NCBI GenBank assembly: GCA_003552985.1 | Contig: PUPD01000147.1 | Location: 1 to 33,790 of the forward strand | Length of the DNA stretch: 33,790 bases | Source: Spirochaetaceae bacterium | GTDB lineage: Bacteria; Spirochaetota; Spirochaetia; DSM-27196; SLAA01 | Reading direction: 5' to 3' | In this document: positions 7,260-18,807 of the stretch, one piece after another | Numbering within the stretch: position 1 is the stretch's first letter | How the letters are laid out: every line of letters begins with the position of its first letter | Made by a program: the position numbers and the translations under genes | The notes under the pieces: generated by a model | What the model was told of the DNA's origin: nothing | What the model saw: the letters and a program-made list of their open reading frames with translations, nothing else | Database searches by the model: none

Positions 7260-8345
7260 ATGAAAAGTCAGGCAGGAACGACCTCAGATAGAAACAAGCT
7301 TCTCGATAAAAGGGTCATGCGGGAGTTCCCGAAGGCCGAGCTACACCGGCACCTGGAAGGAACCTTTTCGCTTGAAACCCTTCACGCCATCTCGCTCAAG
7401 AACGAGCTGCCGCTGCCGAAGGATTTCGACGAGTTTAAGCGCGAGGTTCAGTTTCCAAAGGACTCCGAGCCGGATTTTCTGAAGTTCCTTTCCAAGTTCA
7501 AGAACGACTGGTATCGCTCCCTGGAGGACGTGGAGCGCATCACCTACGACTCGGTCAAGGAGTTTGCCGGCGATGGTCTGTTCTATATTGAGGTCCGCTT
7601 CTCGCCGGAGCACTTCGCGTATCACAACAACTTCGACCGCCGTGAGGTAACCAACCTGATCGTCGCGGCGGGGAACGCCGCCGCCAAAGAGATCGACTGC
7701 GACGTGCGCTACCTGATCACTTTCAACCGCATGAAGCAGGACCAGCACCAGATGATCGAGCTCTATCGCGAGCTCTTGCGGATGGAGCTGCCTGAAATAG
7801 TCGGGGTTGACCTCGCCGGCGATGAGATCAACTATCCACCCGAGCTCTTCACCGAGTTCTTTTCCACGGTGAATCGCGACGGCATCTACCGCGCCACGGT
7901 ACACGCCGGCGAAGTAAGCGGGCCGGACCAGATCTGGCGCTCGCTGAAGAGTCTCGGCGCTTCGCGTATCGGCCACGGGACCTCGATCGTGGAGGACACC
8001 GAGCTGCAGAGCTTCGTGACCGATACGAATATCGTCCTCGAGCAATGCATCACCTCAAACTATCAAACCGGCTCCTGGGTGGATGAGCGCAACCATCCGC
8101 TCGGACGCCTTTACCGCGCCGGTGTCCCGGTTTCAATCAACTCGGACGATCCGTTTATTCAGGACAGCGATCTGACCGACGACTACATCAAGGCGGTGGA
8201 GTACTTTGATCTCACCATCGACGACCTCGTGAAGCTCAACGAGACCACGCTCAACGGAGCTTTCGTGAGCGAAGACGACCGCCGGCAGCTCGTCAAAGAG
8301 CTCCACGCGCGGGTTAACCGCTTTCGAAAGACACATAAGCTCTAA
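7260..8345 (+). CDS. add: adenosine deaminase
   Basis: A 361-residue metal-dependent adenosine deaminase (adenosine to inosine, purine salvage, cytosol). The zinc-binding HxH motif is H29 and H31 in KAELHRHLEGT. GVDLAGDE forms the substrate loop, H215 and E218 lie in TVHAGEVSG, the catalytic histidine is in RIGHGTS, and NSDDP carries the last zinc aspartate. All catalytic residues are present. The first 20 residues are an extra charged stretch. It stands alone with its own promoter. It could remove the adenosine made by the SAH hydrolase at 27585, though that link is metabolic inference, not linkage. It converges on yigZ with a 28-bp gap. Confidence 0.95.
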   Translation: MKSQAGTTSDRNKLLDKRVMREFPKAELHRHLEGTFSLETLHAISLKNELPLPKDFDEFKREVQFPKDSEPDFLKFLSKFKNDWYRSLEDVERITYDSVKEFAGDGLFYIEVRFSPEHFAYHNNFDRREVTNLIVAAGNAAAKEIDCDVRYLITFNRMKQDQHQMIELYRELLRMELPEIVGVDLAGDEINYPPELFTEFFSTVNRDGIYRATVHAGEVSGPDQIWRSLKSLGASRIGHGTSIVEDTELQSFVTDTNIVLEQCITSNYQTGSWVDERNHPLGRLYRAGVPVSINSDDPFIQDSDLTDDYIKAVEYFDLTIDDLVKLNETTLNGAFVSEDDRRQLVKELHARVNRFRKTHKL

Positions 8346-8373
8346 GGACCACCGAGCAACACCCGACCCTGCC

Positions 8374-9003
8374 TCACGCTTCATCACGGGTAACGACGAG
8401 TGTTCCACGTGAAACATTCTGAAGCGCGGAGGCCAAGGCATCGAACCGGGCCGCTTCCACCCGGAAGCGCACCGCAACCCTCTCGGCATACTCCTCTTCA
8501 AGGAGCTCCGCACCGTGCTCACTGAGCGTGTGCTGCACGGGATCCAGGTACTCGTAGGTTACGGTGAGGCGCGCGGCAACCTGGGCCACGAGCAGGCGGG
8601 TGGGAAGCTTCTCAAGAACTGCCTGCGCCGCCTCGGTGTAGGCGCGGACCAGCCCTCCGGTGCCGAGCTTGGTGCCGCCGAAGTAACGCACTGTCGTCAG
8701 AACGACATCGGCTACTGCGCTCCCCTTCAGAACCTCTAGCGTCGGGCGTCCGGCGGTGCCTTTGGGCTCGCCGGCGTCGCTCATCCCGTACTCCTCGGAG
8801 GCGTGCCCGCCGACACGGAAGGCGTACACCACGTGCGCGGCATCGGGGTGCGCGGCCTTCACCGCCTCGATCGCCGCGCGCGACTCTCCTGGCGTGCTCG
8901 CCGGCTGCGCCTGCGCGATGAAGCGCGAGCCTTTGATCGTGAGGGTAACCTCGGCCCCGGTTCGGGGCACGCGTAGTCGGGAATCTGCGCTCATCTCGCT
9001 CAT
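8374..9003 (-). CDS. yigZ: YigZ/IMPACT-family protein
   Basis: A 209-residue member of the UPF0029/IMPACT family. The N-terminal domain has the signatures SDAGEPKGTAGRP and TTVRYFGGTKLGTGGLVRAY. The C-terminal ferredoxin-like domain (about 135-205) is the typical second half. Family members are linked to translation control, but the bacterial role is unsettled. The ATG at 9003 abuts a perfect parS site, which leaves no normal ribosome-binding site; the second ATG, codon 4, is an alternative. A second parS site lies inside the gene near its 3' end, where it codes NVSRGT. Confidence 0.9.
   Translation of the reverse strand: MSEMSADSRLRVPRTGAEVTLTIKGSRFIAQAQPASTPGESRAAIEAVKAAHPDAAHVVYAFRVGGHASEEYGMSDAGEPKGTAGRPTLEVLKGSAVADVVLTTVRYFGGTKLGTGGLVRAYTEAAQAVLEKLPTRLLVAQVAARLTVTYEYLDPVQHTLSEHGAELLEEEYAERVAVRFRVEAARFDALASALQNVSRGTLVVTRDEA
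8401..8416. other. parS: parS centromere site (inside yigZ)
   Basis: TGTTCCACGTGAAACA matches the widespread ParB-binding consensus TGTTNCACGTGAAACA at every defined position. It lies within the last codons of yigZ, so the protein sequence there is constrained by the site. It is 2.3 kb from parB. Confidence 0.92.
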
Positions 9004-9019
9004 TGTTTCACGTGAAACA
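9004..9019. other. parS: parS centromere site (upstream of yigZ)
   Basis: TGTTTCACGTGAAACA is a perfect 16-bp palindrome and identical to the canonical parS site. It touches the yigZ start codon and lies 24 bp from the gyrA stop codon, in the small gap between the two genes. ParB bound here could affect yigZ translation start or transcription. Confidence 0.97.
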
Positions 9020-9043
9020 TTGCTCTGCGGCCCGCCTACTCGC

Positions 9044-11473
<2,430 letters not shown>

Positions 11474-11512
11474 GAGCTACTCCTGTTTCGGTCCTGTTTC
11501 GCTAAGGCGCGT

Positions 11513-13435
<1,923 letters not shown>

Positions 13436-13442
13436 TTATCTT

Positions 13443-13456
13443 AGCTACCGGTAGCT
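13443..13456. promoter_or_regulatory. 14-bp perfect palindrome in the gyrB leader
   Basis: AGCTACCGGTAGCT is a perfect palindrome between the gyrB promoter and its ribosome-binding site. A partial copy, AGCTACTGGT (13547-13556, one mismatch over 10 bp), lies on the other side of the promoter in the dnaA leader. They look like operator sites; no binding protein can be named. Confidence 0.5.
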
Positions 13457-13514
13457 GATCCGACACGACACGTGCTGGGGATGGGCGCTAACCTGCACAT
13501 TGTTTGACATGCAA

Positions 13515-13543
13515 ATTATACCGATCGTGGCCTCGAAAGTAAA
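13515..13543 (-). promoter_or_regulatory. gyrB-gyrA promoter
   Basis: On the minus strand TTTACT (13543-13538) and a perfect -10 TATAAT (13520-13515) are separated by 17 bp. The leader would be about 85 nt and include the 14-bp palindrome at 13443. On the dnaA side only a weak -10, TAGACT (13577-13582), is visible, 10 nt before the dnaA ATG and without a convincing -35. Confidence 0.65.
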
Positions 13544-13592
13544 CATAGCTACTGGTCGAGACCGCCGAACCTAGAGTAGACTGTCGAGCGCC

Positions 13593-15062
13593 ATGTCTTG
13601 GGATTACAGCATCTTCTGGAACGAAGCGATCAAACAGTTGCAGGATGAGGTCTCGGAACAAGAGTTCAACATGTGGTTCAACGGCATGGAATACGCCGAG
13701 TCAACCGACAGCGCCGTCGTCGTGCGCGTCCCGTCGAGCTTCTACCGTGATCAGGTGAAACAGCGCTATTACAACCGCATTCGCGATAAGCTCTACGAGC
13801 TCTCCGGCATTCAGCTGGCGCTCGAGTTTCGCGTCGAGCGGCCGGCCGCTTCGCTCGCGACCGAAAACAGCAGTCCGCAGCCGCACGGCCACGCCGTCGG
13901 CGCTCATCGCAGTCCCAACGGCACCTCACGTCAGGGTGCAGGCCACGGCTTCGGCGGTGCAGCCTCTGTCGGGTACGCCGACGACGAGCCCGCCCCCGCC
14001 CGCCACCAGCACCGCGTCGCTCCGCATCCGAACCTGCGCACCGAGTACACCTTCGACAACTTTGTGGTTGGCAACAACAACTCGTTCGCGGCCAACGCCG
14101 CGGTCGCAATCGCCAAGAACCCCGGGACCGGGTACAATCCCTGCCTGATCTACGGCGGGGTCGGCCTCGGCAAAACGCACCTCATCCAGGCAATCGGCAA
14201 CTCGGTGCATCACGAGTTCAACAATCTCAAGATCGTCTATGTCACGATGGAGAGCTTCACCAACGACTTCATCCAGTCCATCCGTGAAAAGAAGATGCAG
14301 AGCTTCAAGAATAAGTATCGCTATGCCGACGTGCTTCTGATTGACGACATCCATTTTCTCCAGAAGAAGCCCGAGACCCAGGAGGAGCTGTTCCATACCT
14401 TCAATGCGCTCTACGACGCCAACAAGCAGATGGTGTTCACCTGCGACCGTCCGGTCTCGGAGATCCGCGACCTGACCGACCGGCTCCGTAGCCGCTTCGA
14501 GCGCGGCCTGAACGTCGACCTGCAACCGCCTTCCTACGAAACCCGGTTCGCTATCCTGCGCAAGAAGACCGAGCGGGCGCAGATCACCATCCCCGAGGAA
14601 GTGATCGAGCTGATCTGCAACAACGTCACCACCAACGTCCGCGACCTCGAGGCGGCGCTCACCAAGCTCGTCGCCTACGCCGAGCTGGTCAACAAAGAAA
14701 TCTCACTCGAGATCGCCCAGCAACAGCTCAAGGACATGTTCCAGAGCCCGCAGCAGTACCATATCACGGTCGATGTCATCCAGCGCACGGTCGCCGATTA
14801 CTTCAGCCTCTCGACCCAGGATCTCAAAGGAAAGAAACGCACCAAAGTCATCGCCTTTCCACGCCAGCTCGCGATGTACATCTGCCGCGAGCTCACCGAG
14901 TTGTCTACCACCGAGGTCGGACTGGAGTTCGGCGGTCGCGACCACACCACCGTGATGTATGCCTGCCAGCGAATCGAGAACCGTATGCGCACCGACCCTA
15001 CGCTTGAGCCCACTATTCAATCGCTGATCCGCAGCATCAAAGAGCATGGAAACAAACAGTGA
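13593..15062 (+). CDS. dnaA: replication initiator DnaA
   Basis: A 489-residue DnaA. Domain I (1-82) begins MSWDYSIFWNEAIKQL. Domain II (about 83-148) is a low-complexity Gly/His/Pro linker. The AAA+ domain has Walker A GGVGLGKTH (188-196), Walker B LLIDDIHFLQ (248-257) and sensor/arginine-finger region DRLRSRFERGL. Domain IV has the DnaA-box recognition signature GGRDHTTVMYACQRI. All parts needed for ATP-dependent origin opening are present. The start is the only ATG before domain I and has no clear ribosome-binding site. It opens the plus-strand replication gene run and is divergent from gyrB. Confidence 0.99.
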   Translation: MSWDYSIFWNEAIKQLQDEVSEQEFNMWFNGMEYAESTDSAVVVRVPSSFYRDQVKQRYYNRIRDKLYELSGIQLALEFRVERPAASLATENSSPQPHGHAVGAHRSPNGTSRQGAGHGFGGAASVGYADDEPAPARHQHRVAPHPNLRTEYTFDNFVVGNNNSFAANAAVAIAKNPGTGYNPCLIYGGVGLGKTHLIQAIGNSVHHEFNNLKIVYVTMESFTNDFIQSIREKKMQSFKNKYRYADVLLIDDIHFLQKKPETQEELFHTFNALYDANKQMVFTCDRPVSEIRDLTDRLRSRFERGLNVDLQPPSYETRFAILRKKTERAQITIPEEVIELICNNVTTNVRDLEAALTKLVAYAELVNKEISLEIAQQQLKDMFQSPQQYHITVDVIQRTVADYFSLSTQDLKGKKRTKVIAFPRQLAMYICRELTELSTTEVGLEFGGRDHTTVMYACQRIENRMRTDPTLEPTIQSLIRSIKEHGNKQ

Positions 15063-15291
15063 GCAGGCGGTGGAAAACCTTGGGAGAATGCTTACAATGT
15101 ATGTGGACAACCGGCTCAGGCTGTGCAATTGTGGAGTGTTCAAGCGTTGTTATGCGGGAGTTTTTCGGGCACTAAGTCCGTTTCCGCGTATACGTTAGGT
15201 CGGGTTTCCACATTTTGGATTCCCCTACCACTAAGACTGCTAGAATTCTTATACACTAGACCGGAACAGGACGGGACGGAGTAACAGTACG
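15063..15291 (+). other. dnaA-dnaN intergenic region, candidate origin part
   Basis: This 229-bp gap has no gene. It contains TGTGGACAA (15102-15110, one mismatch to the DnaA box TGTGGATAA), TGTGGAGTG (15130-15138) and, on the minus strand, TGTGGAAAC ending at 15204 (from TTTCCACA 15205-15212). AT-rich sequence with TAGAAT (15241-15246) and TATACA (15250-15255) precedes dnaN and probably includes its promoter. The dnaA-dnaN gap is the origin in many bacteria. The boxes here are weaker than the perfect box at 21867. Confidence 0.4.
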
Positions 15292-16392
15292 ATGAAGTTT
15301 ACAGTTGATCGCGAAACCTTGATGAGAGAGATCGCAATTGCCTCGGAGATCATCTCCAGCAAGAACAACCTATCGGTATTGTCAAACGTTCTCCTGTCTG
15401 CCGACGATGGGAATCTTGGTGTTCGCGCCACCGACCTCAAGGTCAGCTTTGAAACTCGTATCCCGGTAGAGGTGCAGAGCGCCGGCCGCACCACCGTCTA
15501 CTGCGACAAGCTGCTCGGGATCCTGCGCTCTCTCCCGAGCGGCGACGTTGTGTTCGAGCACACCGGCGACCATGTGACGATTGCGCCCACAGCGCGCAAG
15601 GCCGATTTCAAGCTCAGAAGCATCCCGGCGGACAAGTATCCCGAGGTTCAGCTTACGAGCAGCGAGTCATACTGGGATCTGCCGCAGAGTGATTTCATAG
15701 AGATGATCACCCAGACGGTGTTCGCGGTATCGGACGACGAAACGCGCTATTTCATGAACGGCGTTTACTTCGAGCAGCTCGACGGTGAGCTTGTGATGGT
15801 TGCCACCGACGGGCGCAGGCTCTCGCTCATCAAGAAGACCCCAGAGTTCGAGATTCCCGAGTTCAACGGGGTGATCGTCCCACCCAAGATACTCAACCTC
15901 GTCAAGAAGCTCGCTTCCGGTGAAGGCTCGCTCTCGCTCGCGGTGACCGAAAAGCATCTTTACTTAGAGTTCGAGAATCAGAAGCTCTCCTCGGCCCTGA
16001 TCGAGGGACAGTTTCCGAACTACCGGCGTGTGATCCCGGCCGATCAGGAGCACACTCTCACCGTCAATCGTGAGGAGCTTGCCGAGGCCTTGAAGCGCGT
16101 ATCGCTCCTGGTTGAGAAGTCGCGCCGCATCTACCTCAGTCTGGCTGAGGATTCGCTTACGCTCAGCTCGGATGAGTCCGAAATCGGTACCGCGAGCGAG
16201 CAGCTTGTCTGCCGGTACGAGGGACCGGAGATGAAGATCGCGCTCAATTTCCTGTATCTGAGCGAGCCGCTGCGCGTAATGGAGGCCGAAGATATCGTGC
16301 TGCGCTTCAGCGAGCCCAACAAGGCGATGGTCCTTGTTGCCGACCCTGAGCAGGATTACTTTCACATCGTAATGCCGATGCAGCTCGACTGA
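15292..16392 (+). CDS. dnaN: DNA polymerase III sliding clamp (beta subunit)
   Basis: A 366-residue beta clamp with the three repeated clamp folds, starting MKFTVDRETLMREI and ending MPMQLD, the usual C-terminus. Middle-domain landmarks are FAVSDDETRYFMNGVY and VATDGRRLSL. The clamp encircles DNA and tethers polymerase III and repair proteins through a hydrophobic pocket. Length is normal. GGACGGAG lies 11-18 nt upstream of the ATG. It is followed 26 nt later by recF. Confidence 0.98.
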   Translation: MKFTVDRETLMREIAIASEIISSKNNLSVLSNVLLSADDGNLGVRATDLKVSFETRIPVEVQSAGRTTVYCDKLLGILRSLPSGDVVFEHTGDHVTIAPTARKADFKLRSIPADKYPEVQLTSSESYWDLPQSDFIEMITQTVFAVSDDETRYFMNGVYFEQLDGELVMVATDGRRLSLIKKTPEFEIPEFNGVIVPPKILNLVKKLASGEGSLSLAVTEKHLYLEFENQKLSSALIEGQFPNYRRVIPADQEHTLTVNREELAEALKRVSLLVEKSRRIYLSLAEDSLTLSSDESEIGTASEQLVCRYEGPEMKIALNFLYLSEPLRVMEAEDIVLRFSEPNKAMVLVADPEQDYFHIVMPMQLD

Positions 16393-16418
16393 GCCTACCC
16401 CCGCGGTCGCTGATCCCG

Positions 16419-17531
16419 ATGGGAATTGTTGCGGTCAGGACGGTCGGCTTTCGCAATCTGGCCGACGGCGAGCTGGATCTGCATGCACCCGAGGTCTTCC
16501 TGGTTGGGGAAAACGGTCAGGGCAAAACCAACCTCCTGGAAGCAATCTATCTGCTGTGTTACGGCAGCTCGTTTCGTACTCGCAGGGACGACCAGCTGCG
16601 CCGCACCGAACTTGATGCGATGAGCGTAGCCGGTACCATCGACACGCAGACGGCGTCCCGAACGCGGATCGTGGTGCGCCTCGAACACGAACGCAAGAGC
16701 ATAGAACGCGACGGCAAACCGGTGCGCGACCGCAAAGAGCTGATTGAGGTCATGCCGTGCATCGTGTTCTGCCACGGCGACATCGCGTTCGTGACCGGGT
16801 CCCCGGAGATGCAGCGCACGTTCTTCGACCAGACCCTGAGCCTGTACCAGCCGAGCTATATCGACCTACTTCGCCGCTACCGCCGGGTGCTGAAGCTGCG
16901 CAATAGCGCGCTGAAGCAACAGCAGCGCAGTATGATCGAGATCTACGAGCAGCAGCTGGTGGAAGCCGGGGTTGAGCTGCAGCGGCGCCGAGCGGCGTTG
17001 GTGAGCGAGTTCAACGAGACCTTTTCGCGCGTCTTCCGTGCCGTCTCCGGCTTACCGGACGAGCTGAATATCAGGTACCGGCCGTCTTGGCGAACGGCGT
17101 CCTTGCCTGACGCGCCGCACGCCGACGCGAGCTCGGTACAGGAGGTACTCGAGATCCTCGCCGCGCGGCGCGAGCGTGATCTGGCGCTCGGCACTACCAC
17201 GAGCGGCCCGCATCGCGACCGCTATCGCTACAGCTACCGCCAGCGCGAGTTCACCGAGATTGCATCCACCGGTCAGGTGCGGTTGGTCTCGTTGATCCTG
17301 CGCAGCGCACAGGCGGTTTTCTTCGCCGCTAAGACCGGTCTCAAACCGGTCCTGCTGCTCGATGATGTTCTCCTGGAGCTCGATACTAACCGGCGCGAGC
17401 GCTTTCTCGAGCGTCTGCCGGAGTATGAGCAGGCGATCTACACATTTCTTCCCGATGAGCCGTTTTCGCGCTACGAAAAAACTGATACACTACTATACAG
17501 GGTGAGCGAGGGACGCTTCACTCGTCGATAA
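16419..17531 (+). CDS. recF: recombination/gap-repair ATPase RecF
   Basis: A 370-residue SMC-like ATPase that loads RecA at single-strand gaps. Walker A is GENGQGKTN (30-38), the ABC-type signature is STGQVRLVSLILRSAQ, and Walker B is LLLDDVLLELD. The signature has Thr where SQGQ is usual, a mild variation. Its stop codon overlaps the dciA start by one base (TAATG), so the two are translationally coupled. Confidence 0.97.
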   Translation: MGIVAVRTVGFRNLADGELDLHAPEVFLVGENGQGKTNLLEAIYLLCYGSSFRTRRDDQLRRTELDAMSVAGTIDTQTASRTRIVVRLEHERKSIERDGKPVRDRKELIEVMPCIVFCHGDIAFVTGSPEMQRTFFDQTLSLYQPSYIDLLRRYRRVLKLRNSALKQQQRSMIEIYEQQLVEAGVELQRRRAALVSEFNETFSRVFRAVSGLPDELNIRYRPSWRTASLPDAPHADASSVQEVLEILAARRERDLALGTTTSGPHRDRYRYSYRQREFTEIASTGQVRLVSLILRSAQAVFFAAKTGLKPVLLLDDVLLELDTNRRERFLERLPEYEQAIYTFLPDEPFSRYEKTDTLLYRVSEGRFTRR

Positions 17532-18049
17532 TGGAACACGAGAGCAAGAGCGCGGGCGAGCTCGTAACCCGCCTGTTTCGGAGCGTCGACAACCCGGCAG
17601 GGCGTCAGTACGTCGCGCTGCACCAGAGTTGGCAGTCGCTTGTGGGCTACGACTTGGCGGCGCACAGCGAGCCGGTAGATATCAAGCGCAACGCGCTGGT
17701 GGTGGAGCTGGATCATCCCGGGTGGATGCAGATTCTGCAGCTGCAGGAGAAGCAGCTCCTTGGTCGGGTGCAGCGCGAGTTTCCCGAGCTCAAGATCGGC
17801 GCGCTGCATATGCGCCTCGTGCGGGGTGAGGACGATGCCTCCCGGGAGGTCTCCGCTGCGTCCACCGCTCCGGGCCACCCGCCGGCTGACGAGAAACCGC
17901 GCTCCACGCCCGAAGCGCGTTCCGATGTGACTGCTCCTGGCGCGGGTGACGATGAGCCCGGCGGCATCGAGCGTATCGATGACCCTGAGCTCCGTGCCAG
18001 GCTCAAGCGCCTGGGACGCATGATTGCCGAGCGCAGCGCGGAGGAATAG
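17531..18049 (+). CDS. dciA: DUF721 protein, probable DnaB-helicase loader DciA
   Basis: A 172-residue DUF721 protein. The N-terminal domain (about 10-95) has the family pattern: SWQSLVGYDLAAHSEPVDIK, LVVELDHPGWMQILQLQEKQLL. DciA is the ancestral replicative helicase loader or operator in bacteria lacking DnaC/DnaI, and genes of this family commonly follow recF, as here. A disordered Pro/Ala/Asp-rich linker (about 100-148) leads to a short basic helix, DPELRARLKRLGRMIAER. The position in the dnaA-dnaN-recF operon supports the role; the family assignment is firm, the exact function inferred. Confidence 0.85.
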   Translation: MEHESKSAGELVTRLFRSVDNPAGRQYVALHQSWQSLVGYDLAAHSEPVDIKRNALVVELDHPGWMQILQLQEKQLLGRVQREFPELKIGALHMRLVRGEDDASREVSAASTAPGHPPADEKPRSTPEARSDVTAPGAGDDEPGGIERIDDPELRARLKRLGRMIAERSAEE

Positions 18050-18135
18050 GAATCGTCGCCCGACGGCGCGGATAGCTCCGCTAACCCGGACGTAGCCGGT
18101 GATGTCTATAGCCACGACGACGAAAGCGCGGTGCG

Positions 18136-18165
18136 TTGACACCGGAAGAGCCTCGCGGATATACT
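18136..18165 (+). promoter_or_regulatory. strong promoter of the rpmH-rnpA-yidC-jag group
   Basis: A perfect TTGACA (18136-18141) is followed after 18 bp by TATACT (18160-18165). Transcription would start near 18172, giving a leader of about 40 nt with CAGGAG ahead of rpmH. It separates the ribosome/membrane genes from the recF-dciA unit. Confidence 0.75.
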
Positions 18166-18210
18166 GAGCAACCCAACGTAGCAATACCAGCCCATAGCAG
18201 GAGCAGATAG

Positions 18211-18366
18211 ATGAAACGCACCTATCAACCAAGTCGCGTAAAGCGAAACCGCAAATTCGGTTTTCGCGCGCGCATGAAAACAGCTGGAGGACGGCAGGTG
18301 CTCAAGCGGCGACGCGCCAAAGGGCGGAATAAGTTGACCGTAGCTGATGAAAAAAAGCCGTATTGA
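18211..18366 (+). CDS. rpmH: ribosomal protein L34 (bL34)
   Basis: A 51-residue basic protein beginning [18 protein letters not shown], unmistakably bL34 of the large ribosomal subunit. The body ends [12 protein letters not shown]; a short tail, ADEKKPY, makes it a few residues longer than the usual 44-46. The last 20 nt overlap the rnpA start in a different frame. CAGGAG lies upstream. Confidence 0.98.
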   Translation: MKRTYQPSRVKRNRKFGFRARMKTAGGRQVLKRRRAKGRNKLTVADEKKPY

Positions 18367-18721
18367 AAGCGCTGTTGACAGAAGAGCACGCCGGTGTTTT
18401 ACAAAGGCTGAACGCCTGACGAACCGATCTGAAATTGATCGGGTGTTTGCCCATGGCCGTAGTATCGGGTGCCGTGGAATGAAGTTGCGATATATTGAAA
18501 ACGAGCGGGAATACAATCGCTTGCTCGTAGTTCCCGAACGGAAGTTCAAGAACGCCGTGCAGCGCAACGCCGCGAAACGCGTTGCGCGCGAGCTGTTCCG
18601 TACCGCCAAGCCGAGATTTCAGGGCGGGTACGACTGTGCGCTGATTATGTTTGTCGGTTCATACAACTATCACGATCGCCACAAGCAGTTTACGTACCTC
18701 AGTCGCAAGGCCGGGCTGTAG
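18347..18721 (+). CDS. rnpA: RNase P protein component
   Basis: A 124-residue basic RnpA, the protein partner of RNase P RNA in tRNA 5' maturation. The RNR-type motif is [19 protein letters not shown] (67-85), with Ala replacing the last Arg of RNR. The start at 18347 is forced: an in-frame TAG lies at 18341 and no other start occurs before the conserved FTKAERL. The first 16 residues are therefore an N-terminal extension. The start is inside rpmH (20-nt overlap) with no good ribosome-binding site, so translation is probably coupled to L34. Confidence 0.95.
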   Translation: MKKSRIESAVDRRARRCFTKAERLTNRSEIDRVFAHGRSIGCRGMKLRYIENEREYNRLLVVPERKFKNAVQRNAAKRVARELFRTAKPRFQGGYDCALIMFVGSYNYHDRHKQFTYLSRKAGL

Positions 18722-18807
18722 GGTTTGGGTGTTAAGCGGCCGCGTACGGTCGTATTCTTCTCGGCGCCGCAAAACTGACGATTATCTGTGCAGGAGACAT
18801 ATAGGTC

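Noticed and set aside
13744-13765. A third parS site in dnaA (GGTGAAACA)
   Set aside because: Only about 11 of 16 positions match and the CACGTG centre is missing.
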